Part shown: positions 1-7,933 of the stretch, one piece after another
Numbering within the stretch: position 1 is the stretch's first letter
How the letters are laid out: each line of letters begins with the position of its first letter
From: an uncultured Aquimarina sp.
GTDB taxonomy: Bacteria > Bacteroidota > Bacteroidia > Flavobacteriales > Flavobacteriaceae
Reading direction: 5' to 3'
DNA: 64,000 nt
Assembly (NCBI GenBank): GCA_947498785.1
Contig: CANMLS010000002.1
Location: forward strand, 62,001 to 126,000
Translations under genes and position numbers: made by a program
The notes under the pieces: model-generated
What the model saw: only the letters and a program-made list of their open reading frames with translations
Told to the model about the DNA's origin: nothing
The model's database searches: none

Positions 1-251
1 AAACTATACTTTTTTTGCGGGGGAGCAATATTATATTTTGGGGAGGTTTATTTTGTGTACAATATTTTGAATAAAATTATATACACGATAAATATACTGT
101 CAAATATATGCTATATATCGATAAAAGTCAACTAATTAAAAATAATAATTTTACTGAAGATTTGTTTTTGGAAACTAACTTAGCTTCTTGTTGGGTTGTT
201 TAATTAACTGATTATGTTTTGATTATGGTTATTTGGGGCTAGGAATTTCTA

Positions 252-274
252 CTTCTTTTGAGTAACAAAAGAAG
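252..274. repeat. Small perfect hairpin, repeat-like
   Basis: Nine-base arms CTTCTTTTG and CAAAAGAAG flank the loop AGTAA. A related sequence, TTTTGAGGAACAAAAAAAG, occurs at 13564-13582 in another long intergenic region, so this may be a degenerate member of a short dispersed palindromic repeat. It has no T-run after the second arm, so it is a poor terminator on the plus strand. Confidence 0.4.
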
Positions 275-370
275 AATGGCTATAACTTATTTTTAGTTAT
301 TTTGGTTTAAGTACTCATACTTTTGTAATTATTTCTTTTTTCGGTATAGAACTAAATCTATTTCCATTCG

Positions 371-399
371 TTGTGGTTTAGGTCGTTTTGTTATCTTTA
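371..399 (+). promoter_or_regulatory. Candidate fabI promoter
   Basis: TTG at 371-373 and TATCTTTA at 392-399 are separated by 18 bases. This is close to the Bacteroidetes consensus (TTTG, about 19 bases, TAnnTTTG), with A for G at the last position. The implied transcript start near 405 gives a leader of roughly 30 bases. Confidence 0.35.
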
Positions 400-433
400 C
401 CGCTCGTATAACTATACTATAATTTACAATTAA

Positions 434-1252
434 ATGTCACACAATTTATTAAAAGGCAAAAGAGGAATTATTTTTGGAGCGCTTGATGAAAATTCAATTG
501 CTTGGAAAACCGCAGAGCGTGTTTTTGAAGAAGGAGGAAGTTTTGTTCTTACAAACGCTCCTGTTGCAATGCGTATGGGTGCAATAAATACTCTTGCAGA
601 AAAAACTAATGCTCAGGTTATACCTGCAGATGCTACTTCATTAGAAGATTTAGAAAATCTTGTAGAAAAAGCAATGGAAATTTTGGGTGGTAAACTTGAT
701 TTTATATTACATTCTATAGGGATGTCGGTAAATGTGCGAAAAGGACGTCATTATACTAATCTTAACTATGATTGGAGTCAAAAAGGCTGGGATGTTTCTG
801 CACTTTCTTTTCATAAAACTATGCAGACGTTATATAAAAAAGAAGCAATGAGCGAGTGGGGAAGCATTGTTGGACTGACATATATGGCAGCACAACGTGT
901 ATTTCCTGATTATAATGACATGGCAGATAATAAAGCGTATTTAGAATCTATCGCCCGTAGTTTTGGATATTTCTTTGGTAGAGAAAACAAAGTACGTGTG
1001 AATACGATTTCTCAATCACCAACACCTACTACTGCAGGAAAAGGAGTAAAAGGATTTGATGGCTTTATCGAATATGCAGATAAGATGTCACCTTTAGGTA
1101 ATGCTACTGCTTCAGAATGTGCAGATTATACTATTACTTTGTTTTCGGATTTAACCAAAAAAGTTACACTTCAGAACTTATATCACGATGGCGGTTTCTC
1201 AAATATGGGAGTAAGCCAAATGGTTATGGATAAGTTTATAGAAGAAAAATAA
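434..1252 (+). CDS. fabI: Enoyl-[acyl-carrier-protein] reductase (FabI)
   Basis: Catalyses the last, NADH-dependent reduction of each fatty-acid elongation cycle in the cytoplasm (type II FAS). At 272 residues it has the usual FabI length. The N-terminus has the FabI-type nucleotide-binding motif GIIFGALDENSIAW (residues 11-24). The catalytic residues are visible as Y150 and Y160 followed by K167, with the same spacing as Y146/Y156/K163 of E. coli FabI. The ATG start fits family alignments. A hairpin terminator follows directly, so it looks monocistronic at its 3' end. Identification is firm. As the usual triclosan/isoniazid-type target class it would be essential unless another ENR isozyme exists elsewhere. 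Confidence 0.97.
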   Translation: MSHNLLKGKRGIIFGALDENSIAWKTAERVFEEGGSFVLTNAPVAMRMGAINTLAEKTNAQVIPADATSLEDLENLVEKAMEILGGKLDFILHSIGMSVNVRKGRHYTNLNYDWSQKGWDVSALSFHKTMQTLYKKEAMSEWGSIVGLTYMAAQRVFPDYNDMADNKAYLESIARSFGYFFGRENKVRVNTISQSPTPTTAGKGVKGFDGFIEYADKMSPLGNATASECADYTITLFSDLTKKVTLQNLYHDGGFSNMGVSQMVMDKFIEEK

Positions 1253-1288
1253 ATACAATCTTGTATTAATATAATACATAATACTCAT

Positions 1289-1324
1289 AAAATCCCATTC
1301 TTAATTGGTAATGGGATTTTTTGT
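1289..1324 (+). terminator. Rho-independent terminator after fabI
   Basis: Eleven-base perfect arms AAAATCCCATT (1289-1299) and AATGGGATTTT (1310-1320), a ten-base loop and a T-run. The loop overlaps the -33 region of the next gene's promoter, so termination and re-initiation are packed into about 50 bases. Confidence 0.85.
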
Positions 1325-1336
1325 TGGTTACCTTTG
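1305..1336 (+). promoter_or_regulatory. Promoter of the glycosyltransferase gene, near-leaderless
   Basis: A perfect -7 element TACCTTTG lies at 1329-1336 with TTG at 1305-1307, 21 bases upstream. The expected transcript start, 4-8 bases after the element, falls at about 1340-1344. That is on or next to the in-frame ATGs at 1341 and 1347, so the message should be leaderless or nearly so. Confidence 0.55.
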
Positions 1337-1346
1337 TGATATGGAA

Positions 1347-2345
1347 ATGTATTTCTCCTTTATTATCCCTGTGTATAATAGACCAAATGAAATTAAAGAA
1401 CTGCTAGATAGTATGGCAGTAATGGATTATGATAAAAAGTATGAAATTGTTATCATAGAAGATGGGTCAACTGAGACATCAGATGATATTATTCAGACTT
1501 TTGTAGATAAACTTTTTATAAGTTATTATCAAAAGCCTAATACTGGCCCTGGAGATTCTCGTAATTACGGCATGTGTAAAGCAAAAGGAGATTATTTTAT
1601 TATTTTGGATAGTGATGTAATTCTTCCAAAAAATTATTTATCCAAAGTAGATGAATTTTTAACCAAAAAATTAGTGCATTGTTTTGGAGGTCCAGATGAT
1701 GCACATGAGAGTTTTTCTAATCTTCAGAAAGCGATAAGTTATAGTATGACCTCTTACCTCACAACAGGAGGAATTCGAGGACGAAAAAAAACTTTGGGTA
1801 AATTTCAACCTCGAAGTTTTAATATGGGGTTGTCCAAAGATGCTTTTCAAGACTCTGGAGGGTTTGGAAATATACACCCTGGGGAAGATCCTGATTTAAC
1901 GATAAGGCTATGGAAATTAGGATATGATACCGAATTAATTCCTGACGCAAAAGTTTTTCATAAAAGAAGGATTTCATGGCAAAAATTCTATATACAAGTC
2001 AATAAATTTGGATTGGTAAGACCTATTTTAAATAAATGGCATCCAGAAACCGCCAAACTTACTTATTGGTTTCCTTCTTTATTTTTGTTATATGGTTTGT
2101 TCTCAATAGTAACTGCTTTTTTTGGATGGTGGCATTTTATTGCTTTTTTAGGACTTTACTTCGTTTTAATATCTCTGGAAGCAACTTTAGCGTATAAAAA
2201 TATTGCAATTGGTTTTCAATCGATATTGGCAGTTTTTATACAATTTTATGGATACGGAAAAGGATTCCTGAAATCTTATTATTATATTCATCTATTGAAA
2301 AAAACACCAGAAAAACAATTTAAAAAGCTGTTTTTCTCAAAGTAG
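1347..2345 (+). CDS. Family 2 glycosyltransferase with C-terminal membrane segments
   Basis: Probably transfers a sugar from a nucleotide donor to a surface or lipid-linked acceptor; the substrate cannot be read from sequence. The GT-A fold start YFSFIIPVYNRP is at the N-terminus. The donor/metal motif is in 'IILDSDV', and a GEDPDLTIRL stretch near the middle resembles the acceptor-side ED motif of GT2 enzymes. Two or three hydrophobic segments near the C-terminus suggest membrane attachment. The frame is open to 1305, but that stretch overlaps the fabI terminator and the promoter, so I place the start at 1347 (332 residues); ATG 1341 is the alternative. The YbbR-like gene follows 5 bases later, suggesting an operon. 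Confidence 0.85.
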   Translation: MYFSFIIPVYNRPNEIKELLDSMAVMDYDKKYEIVIIEDGSTETSDDIIQTFVDKLFISYYQKPNTGPGDSRNYGMCKAKGDYFIILDSDVILPKNYLSKVDEFLTKKLVHCFGGPDDAHESFSNLQKAISYSMTSYLTTGGIRGRKKTLGKFQPRSFNMGLSKDAFQDSGGFGNIHPGEDPDLTIRLWKLGYDTELIPDAKVFHKRRISWQKFYIQVNKFGLVRPILNKWHPETAKLTYWFPSLFLLYGLFSIVTAFFGWWHFIAFLGLYFVLISLEATLAYKNIAIGFQSILAVFIQFYGYGKGFLKSYYYIHLLKKTPEKQFKKLFFSK

Positions 2346-2350
2346 TATAT

Positions 2351-3310
2351 ATGCCAAATAGAATAAGAAATAAATTTTCTCTGAAAAGAAATAATGTGAA
2401 GACTTTTTTCTTTTTTCTAATATTTACATCATTACTATGGCTGTTTATCCAATTTTCTAAAAATTATACGCGAGAAGTAGAAGTTGCTGTCCAGTATACT
2501 AATATACCACAAGATAAAATTTTCAACGAAAAGAGTGATCAGACATTACGGATGGTTTTGAATGGCAATGGTTTTAGATTGATGAGTCATAGTTGGAAAG
2601 AGAGAGTTTTAGACTTTAATGTAGAGGATGCAGTAATTAACGATGAAAATCAATATTACTTTAAAGTAGATAAAGAATCTTCGGTATTGAAAAATAAATT
2701 AGATTTTAAAGGAAGAGTTTTGTCATTACAAAAGGATACACTAAGGTTAAAAGTAGATCTTAATCTAGAAAAAAAGATTCCTGTTCGTATTGCGCAGAAT
2801 ATTAGATACGCTGTTGGATATGGTAGTGATGAAGGTTTGGTAGTTTCTCCAGATTCAATAATGATAAGTGGACCATCACAAGTAATTGATACCATAGAAA
2901 GTATACGTACTGAAAGCCTCAATCTAGAAGGCCTTAATGTTGATTATACTTCTGATTTGAATATAGATGTTTTAGGAATGTCTTCTACAATAAAAGTGAT
3001 TCCCTCCAAGGTAAAAGCAAATATTTTGGTTAGTAAATTTACAGAAGGAAATCAGAAAATTCCGATTACAATTGATAATGTGCCAGAAGGAATTGACATT
3101 AAAATTTTTCCAAAAGAAATAACTGTTGTTTATCGTGTGGGCTTGGACAAGTATAATGAAATAAGTCAACGAGATTTTAAGGTTGTTGCAGATTATGCCA
3201 AAGTATCTGAGGAAAGTTCATTTTTAACTCTAGAACTGGTAAATAGACCTGGATCAATTCATGATGTTCGGTTACAGGAAAAACAAGTTCAATTTGTTAT
3301 GCTAAAATAG
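2351..3310 (+). CDS. YbbR-like domain protein, membrane anchored
   Basis: A 319-residue protein with one N-terminal membrane segment (about 17-36, rich in Phe/Leu) and a long extracytoplasmic part. That part has the repeated beta-strand pattern of YbbR domains, for example the VPEGIDIKIFPKEITVVYRVG stretch, where 'P..V.V..' motifs end each repeat. YbbR proteins in Firmicutes regulate the diadenylate cyclase CdaA. In Bacteroidetes the role is unknown, and no cyclase gene is adjacent here. It lies 5 bases behind the glycosyltransferase gene and two genes ahead of coaE, an order I recall from other Flavobacteriaceae. The family call is good; the function is open. Confidence 0.8.
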   Translation: MPNRIRNKFSLKRNNVKTFFFFLIFTSLLWLFIQFSKNYTREVEVAVQYTNIPQDKIFNEKSDQTLRMVLNGNGFRLMSHSWKERVLDFNVEDAVINDENQYYFKVDKESSVLKNKLDFKGRVLSLQKDTLRLKVDLNLEKKIPVRIAQNIRYAVGYGSDEGLVVSPDSIMISGPSQVIDTIESIRTESLNLEGLNVDYTSDLNIDVLGMSSTIKVIPSKVKANILVSKFTEGNQKIPITIDNVPEGIDIKIFPKEITVVYRVGLDKYNEISQRDFKVVADYAKVSEESSFLTLELVNRPGSIHDVRLQEKQVQFVMLK

Positions 3311-3357
3311 AATTGTTTGAATACTTAGTTTTTATCAGTGAAGTTATTTTGTATTCA

Positions 3358-3790
3358 CTATGATTTATCAATTATCTTATGAATGATCACATATTTTCCT
3401 ATACGACTTTGTTGTATGTTTATACTTGGGGTACAAATATCCCAGCTTCCATTAAAAAGCTCTATTTCTAGAGTAAAAAGTTTTGACTTGTTTTTATCAA
3501 TAAGATTGATTAGTTCATTTTTTGAGATATTGCTCCGGCAAAATTTTATGAAATAATCGTTTGTTGCTAATCTTAGATAATAATCCTTAGGAATATTCAT
3601 CTTTTTCAGACTTTTACTTAAAAATTCTTTTTTTATAATATAAGCAGAAACAATTCTTTTTTTGTTTAATACCAACTCTTGATTAGTGTGTTTTTTTTTG
3701 TCCTTTATTTGTTTTACATGATTTCAAAGGCATGATCAAAGTGAAAATGCATAGTAGGGAAAGTAAAAGTGATTTTATTCTATTATTCAT
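3358..3790 (-). pseudogene. Small lipoprotein gene split by a frameshift in a nine-A run
   Basis: On the minus strand an ATG at 3788-3790 begins a lipoprotein-like signal peptide (MNNRIKSLLLSLLC... ending LKSC). The frame stops 42 codons later. It crosses a homopolymer of nine A (plus-strand T at 3691-3699). Removing one A joins it without a stop to a second frame ending at 3358, giving a protein of about 143 residues. The downstream part (DYYLRLATNDYFIKF..., then LEIELFNGSWDICTP) looks like a genuine small exported domain, but I do not recognise the family. Three readings remain: a recent pseudogene, a sequencing error in the homopolymer, or expression by slippage. Without a frameshift, only a TTG-started protein lacking a signal peptide could be made. 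Confidence 0.6.
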
Positions 3791-4032
3791 TAGGGATGTA
3801 CACTTTATGATAGAGAACAATATAAAAGTAATAAAATTTAAAACACTCTAATACATCAATATAATAAACAGGTACTTTGATATTTGAAGAGGGTATTAAA
3901 TCGCATTTTTATTGTATTATATTTTTTATTGTGTTATGTTTAAAATGAAGAAAATTATTCATTAAGTAGTTTAATAGACAGATTTTTGAAATTTTTTTCA
4001 AACAAAATTTAGGATTAAATAATTATATTGAT

Positions 4033-4611
4033 ATGAAAGTAGTTGGCTTAACAGGTGGCATTGGTAGTGGTAAATCCACAGTGGCTAAGATGTTCGAAAA
4101 GTTGGGGGTTTCTGTATATATATCGGATGATGAGGCTAAGAAGTTAATGAACGAAGATGACGAGGTTAAAAAGAAAATAATAGCACTATTGGGAGAAAAT
4201 TCCTATGTAGATGAGAAGTTGAATAGGACTTATATTGCAAATATAGTTTTTAATGATACCACAAAATTAGAAAAATTGAATGCTATTGTACATCCCGCTG
4301 TAGCGCTACATTTTGATTCATGGAAGAGTTTGCAAGATTCAGTATACGTAATAAAAGAAGCAGCAATACTTTTTGAAAACGGAGGGTATAAGAAGTGTGA
4401 TTATACTATTTTGGTTTCGGTGCCTTCAAAAGTTAGGATTCAACGAGTTTTAAAAAGAGATAGTATAACCGAAGAACAGCTTCGTTCGAGAATGAATAAT
4501 CAGTGGGAAGATGCTAAGAAAATCCCATTAGCTGATTTTGTAATATATAATATGGATATAGAAGATGCTGAAAAACAGGTATGTAAGATTCATGAAGTTA
4601 TATCTTCTTAG
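4033..4611 (+). CDS. coaE: Dephospho-CoA kinase
   Basis: Phosphorylates the 3'-hydroxyl of dephospho-CoA, the last step of coenzyme A synthesis, in the cytoplasm. The protein has 192 residues, the normal CoaE size. The P-loop GGIGSGKS sits at residues 8-15, followed by the family's 'ISDDEAKKLM' region and, in the middle, the conserved IVHPAV motif. The C-terminal lid has the RVLKRDS stretch with the basic residues typical of CoaE. It lies 83 bases upstream of the histidine kinase gene, which has its own promoter, so co-transcription is possible but not required. Confidence 0.96.
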   Translation: MKVVGLTGGIGSGKSTVAKMFEKLGVSVYISDDEAKKLMNEDDEVKKKIIALLGENSYVDEKLNRTYIANIVFNDTTKLEKLNAIVHPAVALHFDSWKSLQDSVYVIKEAAILFENGGYKKCDYTILVSVPSKVRIQRVLKRDSITEEQLRSRMNNQWEDAKKIPLADFVIYNMDIEDAEKQVCKIHEVISS

Positions 4612-4639
4612 TACTCTGTAATGCGAATCTTTCATTTTG

Positions 4640-4690
4640 TTAACATTTGGTTAAACCGTAAAGTAGCTAAATGTTAAAGTCTTACTTTTG
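4640..4690 (+). promoter_or_regulatory. Promoter and inverted repeat before the histidine kinase operon
   Basis: A perfect -7 element TACTTTTG is at 4683-4690, four bases before the ATG at 4695, so the transcript should start at or beside the start codon. Directly upstream are perfect nine-base inverted arms TTAACATTT (4640-4648) and AAATGTTAA (4669-4677) with a 20-base spacer, covering about -20 to -57. The position suits an operator for autoregulation by the response regulator encoded downstream; this is inference. Confidence 0.45.
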
Positions 4691-4694
4691 ATTT

Positions 4695-6260
4695 ATGAAT
4701 AGAAGGTTATTCGTGTTGCTGATAATCCTAATGAGTTTGTCATTGATTGGGATTATTTTTGTTCAGGGTTATTGGATTAACAACACAGTAGAGAATAATG
4801 AAGAACAGTTTTCTTTTAATGCTAAACAAATATTAATATCTGTATCTAATCGAATTCAGTACAGAGAGTTTGAGGAAATGTTTTTTCCATTACAGCAGAT
4901 TTTGGATAGCATAGAGGAGCCTGATAATAAAACAATACGTCAGCTCCTTAACATTAGTATCGATAATACTACAAAATCATTTGCCTATGCAGATGGTATT
5001 TTGGAAGAAGACTATAAATTATTTTCATCTTTTGTCAGCTTTAATATTGATACAGTAAGGTTGAAAAACATTTTGAACCGTAATGTAGATAATGCAATAC
5101 AGGACGGTAAAAATGATTTTACAAGACGAAATTCTAAATCTAAGTTAGAGAGGATAAGAGGTCTAACAGATCTCCAAAGGATGGATTATGAAATAGTGAT
5201 AGGAGAAATTGCAAGTTTTATACCTATCCATAGAAGAGTACAAAAGAAGGAAATAGAATATTTGCTTAAAAAAGAATTAGAAGAAAGAGATATAAAAGTA
5301 GATTATGAGTACGCTATTTATAGTAATGCTTTAGCTACAAAAGTACGTTCTGATGATTTTAGTTTGGATTATCCAACAACATATGCGATACCACTTTTTG
5401 TGAATGATGAAGGTGTAAGTGAGTATCAGTTGTATGTTAATTTTACTGGAAAAAAGCAATACGTGCTTTCGTCCATTAAAGGAATGGCGATATTATCAAT
5501 AATTTTTACATTGATTATTGTGATCGCTTATTCAAGTGCGTTGTCACAATTGATGCAGCAACGTCAGATATCTCAGATTAAAACAGATTTTATTAATAAT
5601 ATGACGCATGAACTTAAGACTCCTATAGCTACAATTAATTTGGCTTTAGATTCTATAAAAAATCCGAAGATAGCAGGAGATCAGGAAAAAATAACGCGTT
5701 ATATGAGTATGATACGTGAAGAAAATAAAAGAATGCACGCTCAAGTCGAAAATGTATTAAGGATATCTCAATTAGAGAAAAATGAACTTAATATAAAAAA
5801 AGAGAGACAAGAGTTGCATGATATCATTGAAGATGCAATAACACATGTTTCTCTAATAGTTGAAAATAGAGAAGGATATATTAAAATGCATTTGGGAGCA
5901 CTTAAAACAACTATATTAGCTAATGATAGTCATTTGACCAATGTAATAGTTAATATTTTGGATAATGCAATAAAGTATTCTGAAGGAGAGCCCAAAATAG
6001 ATGTATATACAGAAAATGTAAAAAATAGTATTGTCCTAAAGATTCGTGATCAAGGAATTGGAATGAGTAAAGTAGCACAGAAAAAGATTTTTGAAAAGTT
6101 CTTTAGAGAACATACAGGAGATTTACATAATGTAAAAGGGCACGGATTAGGACTTACATATGTTAAACGAATTATTGATGATCATCATGGTCAGATATGG
6201 GTGGAGAGTGAAAGGGGAAAAGGCTCCACATTTATAATTAAATTACCGTTAATATCTTAA
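4695..6260 (+). CDS. Sensor histidine kinase, RprX-like
   Basis: Membrane sensor kinase of 521 residues. Hydrophobic segments at about 6-26 and 262-282 bracket a periplasmic sensor region of roughly 230 residues with no family I can name. The phosphorylated histidine is H305 in the H-box FINNMTHELKTP. The ATPase domain shows the N-box (NILDNAIKYS), G1 (DQGIGMS) and G2 (GHGLGL). The stop is three bases before the response regulator's ATG, so the two form a pair. Length, topology and partner resemble Bacteroides RprX/RprY, a pair that in related bacteria has been linked to stress and metabolism. That is an analogy from memory, so I leave the symbol blank. Confidence 0.92.
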   Translation: MNRRLFVLLIILMSLSLIGIIFVQGYWINNTVENNEEQFSFNAKQILISVSNRIQYREFEEMFFPLQQILDSIEEPDNKTIRQLLNISIDNTTKSFAYADGILEEDYKLFSSFVSFNIDTVRLKNILNRNVDNAIQDGKNDFTRRNSKSKLERIRGLTDLQRMDYEIVIGEIASFIPIHRRVQKKEIEYLLKKELEERDIKVDYEYAIYSNALATKVRSDDFSLDYPTTYAIPLFVNDEGVSEYQLYVNFTGKKQYVLSSIKGMAILSIIFTLIIVIAYSSALSQLMQQRQISQIKTDFINNMTHELKTPIATINLALDSIKNPKIAGDQEKITRYMSMIREENKRMHAQVENVLRISQLEKNELNIKKERQELHDIIEDAITHVSLIVENREGYIKMHLGALKTTILANDSHLTNVIVNILDNAIKYSEGEPKIDVYTENVKNSIVLKIRDQGIGMSKVAQKKIFEKFFREHTGDLHNVKGHGLGLTYVKRIIDDHHGQIWVESERGKGSTFIIKLPLIS

Positions 6261-6263
6261 AAT

Positions 6264-6977
6264 ATGGAAACAGAAAACAAAAAGATTTTGCTTGTAGAGG
6301 ATGATCCAAACTTTGGAACAGTTTTAAAGGATTATCTTGTAATGAACGAGTATGATGTCGTACATGCCAAAAATGGTATGGAAGGCTTTGAGAAATTCAA
6401 AAAAGATGATTATGATATGTGCATTCTGGATGTTATGATGCCTTATAAAGATGGATTTACATTAGCAAAAGAAATCAGAGAAAAAAATGAGGAAATTCCT
6501 ATCATTTTTTTAACTGCCAAAGCAATGAAAGAAGACGTCTTAAAAGGATATAAAGTAGGAGCTGATGATTATCTTAATAAACCTTTTGATAGTGAAGTTT
6601 TATTGATGAAAATACAAGCCATCATGCAACGAAAGAGTACAGAGTCTGTTGCAGATAGTAAGCAATTTGAATTTAAAGTTGGAGGATTTCATCTTAATTC
6701 AAAACTTCGTTTTTTAACATTTAAAGAAGAAGATCCTATAAAACTTTCTCCAAAAGAAAATGAATTACTTCGTTTATTAGCACTTCACCTTAATGATTTG
6801 ATGCCTAGAGAGTTAGCGCTTACAAAAATATGGAGAGATGATAATTATTTTACTTCTCGTAGTATGGATGTATATATAGCTAAACTAAGAAAATATCTAA
6901 AGAAAGATGAGAATGTTGAGATTCTTAATATTCATGGAGAGGGATTTAGATTGGTTGTTAGAAACGAAGAATCCTAA
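6264..6977 (+). CDS. OmpR/PhoB-family response regulator, RprY-like
   Basis: Cytoplasmic DNA-binding regulator of 237 residues and partner of the preceding kinase. The receiver domain (about 1-125) has acidic residues in LLVEDD (D13/D14), the phospho-acceptor D56 in CILDVMMP, the switch Thr in 'FLTAKA' and the conserved Lys in YLNKPF. The C-terminal winged helix (about 140-235) contains LSPKENELLRLL and the recognition-helix region TSRSMDVYIAKLRKYL, as in OmpR/PhoB proteins. The inverted repeat at 4640-4677 before the kinase gene is a plausible target. A terminator follows at once. Confidence 0.95.
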   Translation: METENKKILLVEDDPNFGTVLKDYLVMNEYDVVHAKNGMEGFEKFKKDDYDMCILDVMMPYKDGFTLAKEIREKNEEIPIIFLTAKAMKEDVLKGYKVGADDYLNKPFDSEVLLMKIQAIMQRKSTESVADSKQFEFKVGGFHLNSKLRFLTFKEEDPIKLSPKENELLRLLALHLNDLMPRELALTKIWRDDNYFTSRSMDVYIAKLRKYLKKDENVEILNIHGEGFRLVVRNEES

Positions 6978-7008
6978 ATAACAGTAATAACGGTAAATAA
7001 ATTATTAG

Positions 7009-7045
7009 AAGTTCACTATAATATTAATTATGGTGAACTTTTTTT
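7009..7045 (+). terminator. Terminator after the two-component operon
   Basis: Twelve-base arms AAGTTCACTATA (7009-7020) and TATGGTGAACTT (7029-7040), one G-T pair, an eight-base loop and a plus-strand T-run. It overlaps the stop codon of the convergent miaA gene (7028-7030), so it may act in both directions, though the minus-strand T-tract is weak. Confidence 0.8.
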
Positions 7046-7933
7046 GATATATGTAATAATAGATTTGTAATCTTCTTTATGTGCAAACCATTTAATATCC
7101 AAGTCTTTTCTAAACCAGGTAAGTTGTCTTTTTGCAAAACGTCGAGTGTTTTTTTTAATTTCGGATAATGCAAAATCTAAATCCCATTCACCACCCAAAT
7201 ACCTAAATATTTCTTTATACCCTACAGTATTTAGCGCATTTAATGATTTGTAGGGATATAGGCTTTTTACTTCTTCTATCAAACCATCTTCTACCATTAG
7301 ATCTACTCTTTGATTTATTCTATCATAGATAACTTCGCGTTCTGCTGTAATTCCGATTTTGATAATAGAAAAAGGTCTCCTTTTTTTTGGCTTGTTAAGA
7401 AAAGATGAATAGGGCATTCCGCTTTCAATACAAACCTCTAAAGCTCTCATTACCCTATGCGTATTTTGTAGATCAACTTTTTTATAATATACGGGATCTA
7501 ATACTTTTAATTGTTGTTGTAAATACTCAATCCCTTTAGTGTTGTATTTATTATGAAGTTCTTTTCTAATTTGTTCATCTACCTCAGGAAAATGATCTAA
7601 TCCTTTAGTAACAGCATCGATATAAAGCCCAGAACCACCAATAAGGATAGCATAATTATTCTTTTTAAATAACTTGTTCAGTGTATCCAGTGCATCTTGT
7701 TCATAATCGCCTACGCTGTAATCTTCCTGTATACTTCTATGCTGAATGAAATGATGCTTAGCTTGTTTGAGCTCATCAAGAGTAGGAGCAGCTGTGCCAA
7801 TACTCATCTCACAGTAAAACTGCCTGCTGTCGGCGGAAACAATTTCACAATCAAAATATTGTGCAAGTCGAATACTTAAGCTCGTTTTTCCAATTGCTGT
7901 AGGGCCTACAATGACAATTAAATTTTTATTCAT
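7028..7933 (-). CDS. miaA: tRNA dimethylallyltransferase
   Basis: Transfers a dimethylallyl group to A37 of tRNAs that read codons starting with U. The N-terminus has the P-loop GPTAIGKT and the next conserved motif 'SADSRQFY'; later motifs are GGSGLYIDA and the QNTHRVMRALEV stretch. I choose ATG 7933 (301 residues) over an in-frame GTG at 7951: it is followed at once by the family start NLIVIVGPT, and GGAGAAG lies just upstream as a ribosome site. This start overlaps the end of the upstream ion channel gene by eight bases, so translation is probably coupled. Confidence 0.95.
   Translation of the reverse strand: MNKNLIVIVGPTAIGKTSLSIRLAQYFDCEIVSADSRQFYCEMSIGTAAPTLDELKQAKHHFIQHRSIQEDYSVGDYEQDALDTLNKLFKKNNYAILIGGSGLYIDAVTKGLDHFPEVDEQIRKELHNKYNTKGIEYLQQQLKVLDPVYYKKVDLQNTHRVMRALEVCIESGMPYSSFLNKPKKRRPFSIIKIGITAEREVIYDRINQRVDLMVEDGLIEEVKSLYPYKSLNALNTVGYKEIFRYLGGEWDLDFALSEIKKNTRRFAKRQLTWFRKDLDIKWFAHKEDYKSIITYIKKSSP

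Larger units (their letters stand above)
1..433. other. Intergenic region upstream of fabI
   Basis: No convincing protein-coding frame lies here on either strand. The stretch is very AT-rich. It holds a small perfect hairpin near 252-274 and a candidate promoter near 371-399, described separately. The gene to the left lies outside the window. Confidence 0.6.

Noticed and set aside
1305..1346. Longer N-terminus of the glycosyltransferase
   Set aside because: The extra codons overlap the fabI terminator and the TACCTTTG promoter element, so they cannot be in the main transcript.
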